Source: JAABQT01 sp035459025
Lineage (GTDB): Bacteria > Pseudomonadota > Gammaproteobacteria > Burkholderiales > SG8-39
Assembly: GCA_035459025.1 (NCBI GenBank)
Contig: DATHYT010000085.1
Span: forward strand, 67,355-131,354
Direction of reading: 5' to 3'
Length of the DNA stretch: 64,000 bases
A program made the position numbers and the translations under genes. The notes under the pieces were generated by a model. That model saw only the letters and a program-made list of their open reading frames with translations. It searched no databases and was not told where the DNA came from. This document shows positions 52,843 through 61,161 of the stretch, piece after piece (positions within the stretch are counted from its first letter, which is position 1; each line of letters begins with the position of its first letter).

Positions 52843-53964
52843 TCATACTTTGAAGGGCGTGTGCTCGTTCAACTCGTTCACGTAGCGCGCGATGCCGCGC
52901 GCCTCGCGCTCGAGGTAGTCCTCGACGGCGCGCGCGAAGCGCCGGTGCGCCAGCCAGTGCGCCGAGAGCGACTCCGCGGGCAGCAGCCCCCGGAACAGCT
53001 TGTGCTCGCCCTGGGCGCCGCCTTCGAAGCGCGCCAGGCCGTGCGCGATGGCGTACTCGATCGCCTGGTAGTAGCAGGCCTCGAAGTGCAGCAGCGGCAC
53101 GTGTTCCACCGCGCCCCAGTAGCGGCCGTAGATCGTGTCGCCCGCCACCACGTCGAGCGCCGCGGCGATCGGCGCGCCGCGCCGCTCGGCGAGCACGAGG
53201 AGGAAGTTCTCCGGCATGGCCGCCGCCACGCGCAGGAAGAACTCCAGGTTGAGGTACGGCGGCATGCCGTGCAGCGCGTAGGTCCTGACGTAGCAGCGGT
53301 GGAAGAACGCCCACTCGCGCTCGCCGATCTCGGTGCCGCGCAGCCAGCGCAGCCGCACGCCCGCCTCGTGCACGCGGCGCCGTTCCTGGCGGATGGTCTT
53401 GCGCCGCCGGTGCGACAGCCGCGCGAGGAACGCCTCGAAGTCGGCGTAGCCGGCATTGGCCCAGTGGAACTGCACCGTGCGCCGGAGCATCATCCCCGCC
53501 GCCTGCAGCGCGTGCGCCTCGGCATCCGGCGCGAACAGCACGTGCAGCGACGAGAAGTCGCGCGCCGCGGCGAGCGCGGCGGCGGCGAGCGCGTCGCGCG
53601 CCGCCACGTCGGCCGCGAGCAGGCGCGGCCCGCGCACCGGCGTGAACGGCACCGCGCACACGAGCTTCGGGTAGTACTCGAGCCCGTGCTGCGCATAGGC
53701 GTCGGCCCAGGCCCAGTCGAACACGTACTCGCCGCGCGAATGCGACTTCACGTACAGGGGCAGGGCGCCGGCGAGCACGCCCGCGCGCTCGAGCAGCAGA
53801 AACTGCGGCTGCCAGCCGGTGCGCGCGCTCGCGCAGCCGCTGTCGGTCAGCGCGGCGAGGAACTCGTGGCGCAGGAACGGATTCGACCCGGCGAGGGCGT
53901 TCCATTGCGCCGCGGGGATTGCGGCGAGCGAGTCGGCGACGCGCAGCGATTCGTTCGTCGCCAT
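52843..53964 (-). CDS. PF04339 (FemAB/GNAT-like, peptidoglycan-associated) family protein
   Basis: 373 residues. Conserved features of the DUF482 family: SGCASARTGWQPQFLLLE, YVKSHSRGEYVFDWAWADAY, LSHRRRKTIRQERRRV, CYYQAIEYAIAHGLARFEGGAQGEHKLFRG, and the C-terminal HWLAHRRFARAVEDYLERE. The fold is two GNAT-like lobes as in FemX. Annotated as peptidoglycan biosynthesis/recognition, without experimental proof. It starts 23 bases from the divergent nadE; the nadE -35 box lies within its first codons. Confidence 0.85.
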   Translation of the reverse strand: MATNESLRVADSLAAIPAAQWNALAGSNPFLRHEFLAALTDSGCASARTGWQPQFLLLERAGVLAGALPLYVKSHSRGEYVFDWAWADAYAQHGLEYYPKLVCAVPFTPVRGPRLLAADVAARDALAAAALAAARDFSSLHVLFAPDAEAHALQAAGMMLRRTVQFHWANAGYADFEAFLARLSHRRRKTIRQERRRVHEAGVRLRWLRGTEIGEREWAFFHRCYVRTYALHGMPPYLNLEFFLRVAAAMPENFLLVLAERRGAPIAAALDVVAGDTIYGRYWGAVEHVPLLHFEACYYQAIEYAIAHGLARFEGGAQGEHKLFRGLLPAESLSAHWLAHRRFARAVEDYLEREARGIARYVNELNEHTPFKV

Positions 53965-53978
53965 GGCCGCATTATAGA
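53950..53978 (+). promoter_or_regulatory. nadE promoter
   Basis: TTCGTT (53950-53955), a 17-base spacer, TATAGA (53973-53978, extended by AT). The predicted transcript start lies about 2 bases before ATG 53988, so the mRNA would be leaderless or almost so. Confidence 0.55.
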
Positions 53979-53987
53979 ATCCCCGCG

Positions 53988-55619
53988 ATGGCCGAACGCC
54001 TGCTGATCGCCGCGGCGCAGATCAACTGCACCGTGGGCGACCTTTCCGCCAACGCCGCGCGCATCCTGGAGTACACGGAGCGCGCGCGCGCGGCCGGCGC
54101 CGATCTGGTGCTCACGCCGGAGATGTCGCTGTGCGGCTATCCGGCCGAGGACCTGGTGCTGCGCGCGGGCTTTCTCGCCGACTGCCGGCGCGAGCTCGAG
54201 GCGCTGGCTGCGCGCGTGCGCGGCATCCCGCTGGTGGTCGGCTTTCCCGAGCTCGCCGCGGACGGCCGGCGCTACAACGCCGCGGCGCTGATTCGCGACG
54301 GGCGCATCGCCGCGGTGGCGCGAAAGCGCGAGCTGCCCAACTACGACGTGTTCGACGAGAAGCGCACCTTCGACGCCGGGTCCGAGCCATGCATCGTGGA
54401 GCTGAAGGGCGTGCGCTTCGGGCTCGCCATCTGCGAGGACGTGTGGTTCGCCCGCGTGCCCGCCGCGGCCAAGGCGGCCGGCGCGCAGGCCATGCTGTCA
54501 ATCAACGCTTCGCCCTACCACAAGCGCAAGCAGGCGACGCGCCACGAGGTGTTCCGCGGCTGGATCCGCGACACCGGGATGCCGGTGGTGGCGGCGAACC
54601 TTGTCGGCGGCCAGGACGAGCTGGTGTTCGACGGCGCCTCGTGTGTGCTCGACGCGCGCGGGCAGGTGGTGCGCCAGGCGCCGTTCTTCGAGGAAGCGCT
54701 GGCGCTGTTCGCGTTCGACGGCGCCGCGCCCGTGCCCGGCGAGGTGGCCCCGGAGCCGCCGCTCGAGGCCGAGCTCTATCAGGCGCTGGTGCTCGGCACG
54801 CGCGACTACGTCGGCAAGAACGGCTTTCCCGGTGCGGTGCTCGGCCTGTCGGGCGGCGTCGATTCGGCGCTCACGCTCGCCGTCGCCTGCGACGCGCTCG
54901 GCGCCGCGCGCGTGCATGCGATCATGATGCCGTCGCAGTACACCGCGCGCATGAGCCTCGAGGACGCCGCGGAGATGGCGCGGCGCCTGGGCGTGCGCTA
55001 CGACACCCTCCCCATCGGCCCGGCGTTCGACGCCTTTCGCGCCAGCCTCGCGCCATTGTTCGCAGGCCGGCCCGAGGATCTCGCCGAGGAAAACCTCCAG
55101 GCGCGGGTGCGCGGCACGCTGCTCATGGCCTTGTCCAACAAGTTCGGCTCGATCGTGCTCACCACCGGCAACAAGTCGGAGATGGCGGTCGGCTACTCGA
55201 CCCTGTACGGCGACATGGCCGGCGGCTTCGCGGTGATCAAGGACCTGTCCAAGACGCTGGTATGGCGCCTGGCGCGCTACCGAAACTCTTTGGCCGAGGT
55301 GATCCCCGAGAACATCATCACGCGCGCGCCCTCGGCCGAGCTGCGCGCCAACCAGACCGACCAGGACAGCCTGCCGCCCTACGAAGTGCTGGACGGCATC
55401 GTCGAGGCCTACATGGAGCAGAACCGCTCGCCGCAGGAGATCGTTGCCCAGGGCTTCGCGCCCGCGGACGTGCGCCGGGTGGTCGGCCTGATCCGCCGCA
55501 GCGAGTACAAGCGCCGCCAGGCGCCGCCCGGGGTGCGCCTCACCCTGCGCGGCTTCGGCAAGGACTGGCGCTACCCGATCACCTCGCGCTACCGCGACGA
55601 GGACGGCGTGTCGCTATAA
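53988..55619 (+). CDS. nadE: NAD+ synthetase, glutamine-hydrolysing
   Basis: 543 residues. N-terminal nitrilase-type glutaminase with triad Glu (TPEMSLCGYP), Lys (ARKRELPNYDVFDEKRTF) and Cys (LAICEDVWF). C-terminal synthetase with P-loop GLSGGVDSAL, then TTGNKSEMAVGYSTLYGDMAGGF and ENIITRAPSAELR. It amidates nicotinate adenine dinucleotide in the last step of NAD synthesis. The stop codon lies in the TATAAT of glnB. Confidence 0.95.
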   Translation: MAERLLIAAAQINCTVGDLSANAARILEYTERARAAGADLVLTPEMSLCGYPAEDLVLRAGFLADCRRELEALAARVRGIPLVVGFPELAADGRRYNAAALIRDGRIAAVARKRELPNYDVFDEKRTFDAGSEPCIVELKGVRFGLAICEDVWFARVPAAAKAAGAQAMLSINASPYHKRKQATRHEVFRGWIRDTGMPVVAANLVGGQDELVFDGASCVLDARGQVVRQAPFFEEALALFAFDGAAPVPGEVAPEPPLEAELYQALVLGTRDYVGKNGFPGAVLGLSGGVDSALTLAVACDALGAARVHAIMMPSQYTARMSLEDAAEMARRLGVRYDTLPIGPAFDAFRASLAPLFAGRPEDLAEENLQARVRGTLLMALSNKFGSIVLTTGNKSEMAVGYSTLYGDMAGGFAVIKDLSKTLVWRLARYRNSLAEVIPENIITRAPSAELRANQTDQDSLPPYEVLDGIVEAYMEQNRSPQEIVAQGFAPADVRRVVGLIRRSEYKRRQAPPGVRLTLRGFGKDWRYPITSRYRDEDGVSL

Positions 55620-55620
55620 T
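55615..55620 (+). promoter_or_regulatory. -10 box of glnB, containing the nadE stop codon
   Basis: Perfect TATAAT; bases 55617-55619 are the TAA stop of nadE. The ATG of glnB is 25 bases downstream behind GGGAGGA. There is no good -35 match; an activator or second promoter is possible. Confidence 0.55.
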
Positions 55621-55645
55621 TGGGGGCATCCCGGGAGGATCAGGC

Positions 55646-55990
55646 ATGAGCATGAAGAAGATCGAAGCCATCGTGAAGCCGTTCAAGCTGGACGAGGTGC
55701 GCGAGGCGCTCTCCGAGGTCGGCGTCACCGGCCTCACCGTCACGGAAGTGAAGGGCTTCGGCCGCCAGAAGGGCCATACCGAGCTCTACCGCGGCGCCGA
55801 GTACGTGGTCGACTTCCTGCCGAAGGTGAAGATCGAAGTGGTGGTCCCGGAGAAGCAGCTCGAGCCGGCGATCGAAGCCATCGTCAAGTCGGCGCGCACC
55901 GGCAAGATCGGCGACGGCAAGATTTTCGTCACCACGGTCGAGCACGTGCTGCGCATCCGCACCGGCGAGACCAACGAGTCCGCGATCTAG
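55646..55990 (+). CDS. glnB: nitrogen regulatory protein P-II
   Basis: 114 residues from ATG 55646; the second ATG (55652) gives the canonical 112-residue MKKIEA start. T-loop RGAEYVVDFLPKVKIE with the uridylylated Tyr, and PII signature KGFGRQKGHTELYRG and SARTGKIGDGKIFV. It senses 2-oxoglutarate/ATP and is modified by GlnD. GlnB rather than GlnK because amtB is not adjacent. It is convergent with smr, overlapping by 4 bases. Confidence 0.95.
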   Translation: MSMKKIEAIVKPFKLDEVREALSEVGVTGLTVTEVKGFGRQKGHTELYRGAEYVVDFLPKVKIEVVVPEKQLEPAIEAIVKSARTGKIGDGKIFVTTVEHVLRIRTGETNESAI

Positions 55991-56520
55991 CGCGCCTTCA
56001 GCAGCACCAGCAGCGCGCCGGCGCCGCCTTCGGCGGCCGGCGCCTGGCAGAACGCCAGCACCTCGTCGCGCGGCACGAGCCATGCGCGCAGCTTCGCCTT
56101 CAGCACCGGCTCGCGGTGCCTCGATCCCAGGCCCTTGCCGTGCACGATGCGCACGCAGCGCACGCCCCGGGCCGCGGACGCGCGCACGAACTGCGCCACC
56201 TGCACCGCCGCTTCCACGCGGTTCATGCCGTGCAGGTCGAGGCTCGCCTGTACCACCCAGTGCCCGCGGCGCAGCCGCCGCAGTGCGAGGCGCGACACGC
56301 CCTCGCGCAGGTAGGTCAGCTCGACGCCGGACTCGAGCGCTTCCTCGGCCGAGAGCGGGCCGCGCAGGCTCTCGGCGAGCGCGGCGCGCTCGTCGCGATG
56401 CGTCTGCGCGGGAACCGGCGCGGGCGCCGGCCGGGCGAGGTCGACGCGCCGGGCCCGCGCCAGCGGCTTGACGCCCCGCACGGCACGCTCGAAGGCGTCG
56501 CGGTCGTCGTCGTGCGCCAA
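55987..56520 (-). CDS. Smr-domain protein
   Basis: 177 residues from TTG 56520. The C-terminal Smr domain has LDLHGMNRVEAAVQVAQFV and VRIVHGKGLGS, the nuclease-linked LDLHG and HGKG motifs, and ends with GALLVLLKAR. N-terminal half is basic and Pro-rich (ARPAPAPVPAQ). It resembles E. coli SmrA/SmrB, ribosome collision-sensing nucleases; which of these is not clear. It follows trxB by 8 bases on the same strand. Confidence 0.88.
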   Translation of the reverse strand: MAHDDDRDAFERAVRGVKPLARARRVDLARPAPAPVPAQTHRDERAALAESLRGPLSAEEALESGVELTYLREGVSRLALRRLRRGHWVVQASLDLHGMNRVEAAVQVAQFVRASAARGVRCVRIVHGKGLGSRHREPVLKAKLRAWLVPRDEVLAFCQAPAAEGGAGALLVLLKAR

Positions 56521-56528
56521 CGCCGGCC

Positions 56529-57479
56529 TCAGGCCGCCTGGTCGAGGAATTTCTCGGCGTCGAGCGCCGCCATGCAGCCGGTGCCGGCGCTGGTCACCGC
56601 CTGGCGGTAGACGTGGTCCTGCACGTCGCCCGCGGCGAATACCCCGGGCACGCTGGTCGCCGTGAAGCCGCCGTCGCGCCCGGCCTGGGTGATGATGTAG
56701 CCGTTCGCCATCTCGAGCTGGCCGTCGAAGAGCTGCGTATTGGGCGTGTGGCCGATGGCGATGAACACGCCCTTCACCGCAAGCTCCTTCGCCCCACCGT
56801 TGCCGACGTGCCGGATGCGGATTCCGGTCACGCCGCTCTTGTCGCCCAGGACCTCGTCGAGCGTGGCGTCGAGCTCGAGCACGATCTTGCCGTCGGCCAC
56901 GCGCTTCATCAGCTTGTCGACCATGATCTTTTCGGCGCGGAACTTGTCGCGCCGGTGCACCAGCGTCACCTTGCTGCAGATGTTGGCGAGGTACAGCGCC
57001 TCCTCCACGGCGGTGTTGCCGCCGCCGATCACCGCAACCTCCTGGCCCTTGTAGAAGAAGCCGTCGCAGGTGGCGCAGGCGGATACCCCCTTGCCCATGT
57101 AGCTTTGCTCGGAGGGCAGGCCGAGGTACTTCGCCGACGCGCCCGTGGCGATGATGAGCGCGTCGCAGGTGTAGGTGCCGGCGTCGCCCTGGAGCACGAA
57201 CGGGCGCACGCCGAGCTGCACCTTCTGGATGTGGTCGAACACCACCTCGGTCTCGAAGCGCTCGGCGTGCTTCTGGAAGCGCGCCATCAGGTCGGGGCCC
57301 TGCACCCCCTCGGCGTCGGCGGGCCAGTTGTCCACGTCGGTGGTGGTCATCAGCTGCCCGCCGTGGGCGAGGCCGGTGATCAGCACCGGCTTCAGGTTGG
57401 CGCGTGCCGCGTACACCGCGGCGGTGTAGCCGGCGGGGCCGGAACCGAGGATGACGAGGCGGTGATGGCGGGAGGTCAT
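56529..57479 (-). CDS. trxB: thioredoxin reductase
   Basis: 316 residues. FAD motif LGSGPAGYTAAVYAARA, redox pair C135-A-T-C138 (VSACATCDGFFY), NADPH motif VIGGGNTAVEEALYLA, and C-terminal VFAAGDVQDHVYRQAVTSAGTGC. ATG 57479 is chosen over an upstream start because the family begins there. TATAAT lies 25 bases upstream. Confidence 0.95.
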   Translation of the reverse strand: MTSRHHRLVILGSGPAGYTAAVYAARANLKPVLITGLAHGGQLMTTTDVDNWPADAEGVQGPDLMARFQKHAERFETEVVFDHIQKVQLGVRPFVLQGDAGTYTCDALIIATGASAKYLGLPSEQSYMGKGVSACATCDGFFYKGQEVAVIGGGNTAVEEALYLANICSKVTLVHRRDKFRAEKIMVDKLMKRVADGKIVLELDATLDEVLGDKSGVTGIRIRHVGNGGAKELAVKGVFIAIGHTPNTQLFDGQLEMANGYIITQAGRDGGFTATSVPGVFAAGDVQDHVYRQAVTSAGTGCMAALDAEKFLDQAA

Positions 57480-57504
57480 GTAGGCTGCAAACCGGTCGCA
57501 CCGC

Positions 57505-57510
57505 ATTATA
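57505..57510 (-). promoter_or_regulatory. -10 box of trxB
   Basis: TATAAT on the minus strand with an AT-rich upstream (TTGTTATT). It is 25 bases before the ATG. No clear -35. The divergent Crp/Fnr gene starts about 50 bases away, so the regulator could control both. Confidence 0.5.
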
Positions 57511-57560
57511 AATAACAAGGCGCGGCCAGTTTGCTACCATATCCCGACGGACCCTGGCCC

Positions 57561-58229
57561 ATGGCGCCCCCGATCTCACCGGCCGTGCTGCACACGGTGC
57601 CGCTCTTTGCGAGCGTGCCGGAGGAGCAGCTGCGCGCGCTTGCCACCATGCTCACGCGCCGCAGTACGACGCGCGGCTCGATCATCATGGCCGCGGGCGA
57701 CCCCACCGACTCGCTCTACATCATCCTTTCGGGCCGACTGAAGGTGATGATGAGCGATGCCGACGGCAAGGAAGTCATCCTCAGCATCCTCGGGCCGGGC
57801 GAATTCTTCGGCGAGATGGGCCTGATCGACGACAACCCGCGCTCGGCGAGCGTGGTGGCGATCGAGCCCTGCGAGCTGCTGTCGATCACGCGGCGCGACT
57901 TCAGGAAGTGCATGGCCGACAACGCCGAGATCGCGATGGCAGTGATGCGCGGGCTGGTGCGGCGCCTGCGCGAGGCCGACCGCAAGATCGGCAGCCTGGC
58001 GCTGCTCGACGTGTACGGGCGCGTCGCGCGGCTGCTGCTCGACATGTCCGAGACGGTCGACGGGCAGAAGATGGTCACCAAGCGCCTGCCCAAGCAGGAC
58101 ATCGCCAAGATGATCGGCGCCTCGCGCGAGATGGTGAGCCGCGTGATGAAGGACCTGCAGACCGGCGGCTTCATCGAGATGCGCGGCTCGACCATCCTGC
58201 TGCGCGACAACATCGTCCTGCCGGAGTGA
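57561..58229 (+). CDS. Crp/Fnr family transcriptional regulator
   Basis: 222 residues from ATG 57561 (a TTG at 57531 would add 10). Cyclic nucleotide-type beta-roll (about 15-130: LYIILSGRLKVMM, ILGPGEFFGEMGLIDDNPRSASVVA). The GEMGLID plus PRSASVVA segment is like the cAMP-binding pocket. C-terminal HTH: LPKQDIAKMIGASREMVSRVMKDL. No N-terminal Cys cluster, so not an Fnr oxygen sensor. Resembles the Dnr/Crp-like regulators of betaproteobacteria. It is divergent from trxB and upstream of ftsK. Confidence 0.87.
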   Translation: MAPPISPAVLHTVPLFASVPEEQLRALATMLTRRSTTRGSIIMAAGDPTDSLYIILSGRLKVMMSDADGKEVILSILGPGEFFGEMGLIDDNPRSASVVAIEPCELLSITRRDFRKCMADNAEIAMAVMRGLVRRLREADRKIGSLALLDVYGRVARLLLDMSETVDGQKMVTKRLPKQDIAKMIGASREMVSRVMKDLQTGGFIEMRGSTILLRDNIVLPE

Positions 58230-58275
58230 CGGTCACGCCCCTGCGGTAGAATCGGCGGACCCCTACGGGTGCGCG

Positions 58276-60555
58276 ATGGCAGCAGCACAGAAAACCACAG
58301 CAGCGCCCCTTCCCGCGAAGCTCGGCAACCTGTTGCGCGAGGCCCGGTGGCTGGTGCTGGCGGCCGTTGCGGGCTACCTGCTGCTCATCTTCCTCACCTT
58401 CGACCGCGGCGACCCGGGCTGGTCGCACAGCGCCGGCGGCGCGGCGGCGACGCATAACGCCGGCGGCCGCGCCGGCGCCTGGCTGGCCGACCTGCTGCTG
58501 TATCTCTTCGGCGTGTCCGCGTACTGGTGGGTGGCGTTGTGCCTGGTGGGCGTCGCCTGGGGCTACCGCGCGCTCGAGCGCTCGGCGCTCGTCGACCGGC
58601 GGCCGCTCGCCATCGCGCTCGGTGGCTTCGCGCTGCTGCTGCTCGCGAGCGCGTCGCTGGAAGCCCTGCGCCTGCATTCCATCGCCGCAGAGTTGCCGCT
58701 CGCGCCGGGGGGGCTGCTCGGCGAGGCCATCGGCGGCGCCGCCGCGGGCGTGCTCGGCTTCACCGGCGCCACGCTGCTGCTGCTTACCCTCGTCGCCGTG
58801 GGCTTCAGCCTGTTTACCGGCGTGTCGTGGCTGGCGGTGGCCGAGCTCACCGGCGCGCTGCTCGAGCGTGCCGCGGAGCTGGCGCGCCATGCCTGGGAGA
58901 GCCGCACCGACCGGAGAATCGGCAGCCTGGCGCGCGAGGAACGCGATTTGCAGGTCGAGGCCGAAAGGAAGCGCGAGGAGGAGCATCCGCCGCTGGTCAT
59001 CGCGCCGCCGCCGCCGGAGATCCGCAAGTCCGAGCGCGTGCACAAGGAGAAGCAGGCGCCGCTGTTCGAGTCGCTGCCCGACACGCCGCTGCCGCCGGTG
59101 AAGCTGCTCGACGAGGGCGGCCACGACGGCGAGACGCTCAGCATCGAGTCGCTGGAGTACACCTCGCGGCTGATCGAGAAGAAGCTTTCCGACTTCGGCG
59201 TCTCGGCGAAGGTGCTGGCCGCCTATCCCGGCCCCGTGATCACGCGCTACGAGGTCGAGCCCGCTGTCGGCGTGAAGGGCAGCCAGATCGTCAACCTGGT
59301 GAAGGACCTGGCGCGGGCCCTCTCGGTGGTGTCGATCCGCGTGGTCGAGACCATCCCCGGCAAGTCGTGCATGGGCCTCGAGATCCCGAACCCGCACCGC
59401 CAGACCGTGCGCCTGTCGGAGATCCTCGGCTCCGAGGTGTACGCCGACATGCACTCGCCGCTCGCGCTCGCGCTCGGCAAGGACATCGCCGGCAACCCCG
59501 TGGTGACCGACCTGCAGCGGATGCCGCACCTGCTGGTGGCCGGCACCACCGGCTCGGGCAAGTCGGTGGCGCTGAACGCGATGATCCTGTCGCTGCTGTA
59601 CAAGGCCGAGCCCAAACAGGTGCGCCTGATCCTGGTCGACCCGAAGATGCTCGAGCTCTCGGTGTACCAGGACATCCCGCACCTGCTCGCGCCGGTGGTC
59701 ACCGACATGAAGCAGGCGGCCAACGCGCTCATGTGGTGCGTCGCGGAGATGGAGCGGCGCTACAAGCTGATGAGCTGGGTGGGCGTGCGCAATCTGTCGG
59801 GCTACAACCACAAGGTGGCCGACGCGGAGAAGACCGGCAAGCCGCTGGAAGACCCGGCCACGCTCGACTCGGGCGCGCCGCAGCCGCTCGCGCAGCTGCC
59901 CTACATCGTCGTGGTCATCGACGAGCTTGCCGACCTGATGATGGTGGTGGGCAAGAAGGTGGAGGAACTGGTGGCGCGCCTCGCGCAGAAGGCGCGCGCC
60001 TCGGGCATCCACCTCATCGTCGCCACGCAGCGGCCCTCGGTGGACGTGATCACCGGGCTCATCAAGGCCAACATCCCGACGCGCATCGCCTTCCAGGTGG
60101 CCAGCCGCGTCGACTCGCGCACCATCCTGGATCAGCAGGGCGCGGAGGCGCTGCTCGGCGCCGGCGACATGCTGTACCTCCCCGCGGGCACCGGCCTCGC
60201 GCAGCGCGTGCACGGCGCGTTCGTCGGCGATCACGAGGTGCACAAGGTGGTGGATCACCTGAAGTCGCTGGCCTCGCCCGAGTACATCGAAGACGTGCTC
60301 GATCCGGGTGCGGGCGATGGCGGCGGCTACGAGGGCGCGAACGGCGAAGGCGGGGAGAAGGACGCGCTCTACGACCAGGCGGTGGAGATCGTGCTGCGCA
60401 CGCGTCGGCCGTCGATCTCGCTCGTGCAGCGCCACCTGCGCATCGGCTACAACCGCGCGGCGCGCCTGATCGAGGACATGGAGCGTGCGGGCCTCGTGTC
60501 GGCAATGCAGTCCAACGGCAACCGCGAGGTGCTGGTGCCGGCGAAGGCGGAGTAG
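58276..60555 (+). CDS. ftsK: DNA translocase FtsK
   Basis: 759 residues. Four helices in the first 190 residues anchor it at the septum; a short linker follows (about 190-265). The RecA-like motor has Walker A GTTGSGKSV (about 423-431), Walker B VVVIDELADLMMVVG, and QRPSVDVITGLIKANIPTRI. The C-terminal gamma domain (ALYDQAVEIVLRTRRPSISLVQRHLRIGYNRAARLIEDME) recognises KOPS. It moves DNA at division and activates XerCD. TAGAAT at 58247 lies 23 bases upstream. Confidence 0.96.
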   Translation: MAAAQKTTAAPLPAKLGNLLREARWLVLAAVAGYLLLIFLTFDRGDPGWSHSAGGAAATHNAGGRAGAWLADLLLYLFGVSAYWWVALCLVGVAWGYRALERSALVDRRPLAIALGGFALLLLASASLEALRLHSIAAELPLAPGGLLGEAIGGAAAGVLGFTGATLLLLTLVAVGFSLFTGVSWLAVAELTGALLERAAELARHAWESRTDRRIGSLAREERDLQVEAERKREEEHPPLVIAPPPPEIRKSERVHKEKQAPLFESLPDTPLPPVKLLDEGGHDGETLSIESLEYTSRLIEKKLSDFGVSAKVLAAYPGPVITRYEVEPAVGVKGSQIVNLVKDLARALSVVSIRVVETIPGKSCMGLEIPNPHRQTVRLSEILGSEVYADMHSPLALALGKDIAGNPVVTDLQRMPHLLVAGTTGSGKSVALNAMILSLLYKAEPKQVRLILVDPKMLELSVYQDIPHLLAPVVTDMKQAANALMWCVAEMERRYKLMSWVGVRNLSGYNHKVADAEKTGKPLEDPATLDSGAPQPLAQLPYIVVVIDELADLMMVVGKKVEELVARLAQKARASGIHLIVATQRPSVDVITGLIKANIPTRIAFQVASRVDSRTILDQQGAEALLGAGDMLYLPAGTGLAQRVHGAFVGDHEVHKVVDHLKSLASPEYIEDVLDPGAGDGGGYEGANGEGGEKDALYDQAVEIVLRTRRPSISLVQRHLRIGYNRAARLIEDMERAGLVSAMQSNGNREVLVPAKAE

Positions 60556-61161
60556 GTGCGCGGCCTGCTGCTGGCGCTGGCGCTGGCACCCGCGGTGGCG
60601 CTTGCCTCGGGCACCGAGCGCTTCCGCGCGTTCCTGAGCGGAACCGAGAGCGCGCGCGCGGCGTTCGAGCAGAAGGTGTACGACCGCGAGCGGCGCCTGG
60701 TGCAGGAATCCAAGGGCACGTTCTCGTTCCAGCGCCCCGGGCGCTTCCGCTGGGCGACGACGCAGCCCTACGAGCAGCTGATCGTCGGCGACGGCGAGCG
60801 CGTCTGGATCTACGACCCGGACCTGAAGCAGGTGACGGTGCGCGCGCTCGGGCGCGCGCTCGGCGCCACGCCCGCGGCGCTGCTCGCGGGCTCGGCCGAC
60901 GTCGAGCGCGCCTTCGAGCTTGCCGACGCGGGGCGCATCGCGGGCCTGGACTGGCTGGAAGCGCGCCCGCGCGACAAGGACGCGAGTTTCGTGCGCATCC
61001 GTCTGGGCATGGGGCCGGCGGGCGTAGAGGCAATGGAGCTGCACGATCACTTCGGCCAGACCACGCTGCTGCGCTTCGACCAGGTGGTGCGCAATCCGCC
61101 GCTCGACCCGGGCGCGTTCCGCTTCGTGCCGCCCAAGGGCGCGGATGTCCTCGGCCAGTGA
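60556..61161 (+). CDS. lolA: outer-membrane lipoprotein carrier LolA
   Basis: 201 residues, GTG start immediately after the ftsK stop. Signal peptide (about 1-18, LLLALALAPAVALAS). LolA motifs: SARAAFEQKVYDRE, GTFSFQRPGRFRWATTQPYEQLIV, and later LHDHFGQTTLLRF. It ferries lipoproteins across the periplasm. The ftsK-lolA-rarA-serS order is widespread in proteobacteria, which supports the call. Confidence 0.92.
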   Translation: MRGLLLALALAPAVALASGTERFRAFLSGTESARAAFEQKVYDRERRLVQESKGTFSFQRPGRFRWATTQPYEQLIVGDGERVWIYDPDLKQVTVRALGRALGATPAALLAGSADVERAFELADAGRIAGLDWLEARPRDKDASFVRIRLGMGPAGVEAMELHDHFGQTTLLRFDQVVRNPPLDPGAFRFVPPKGADVLGQ

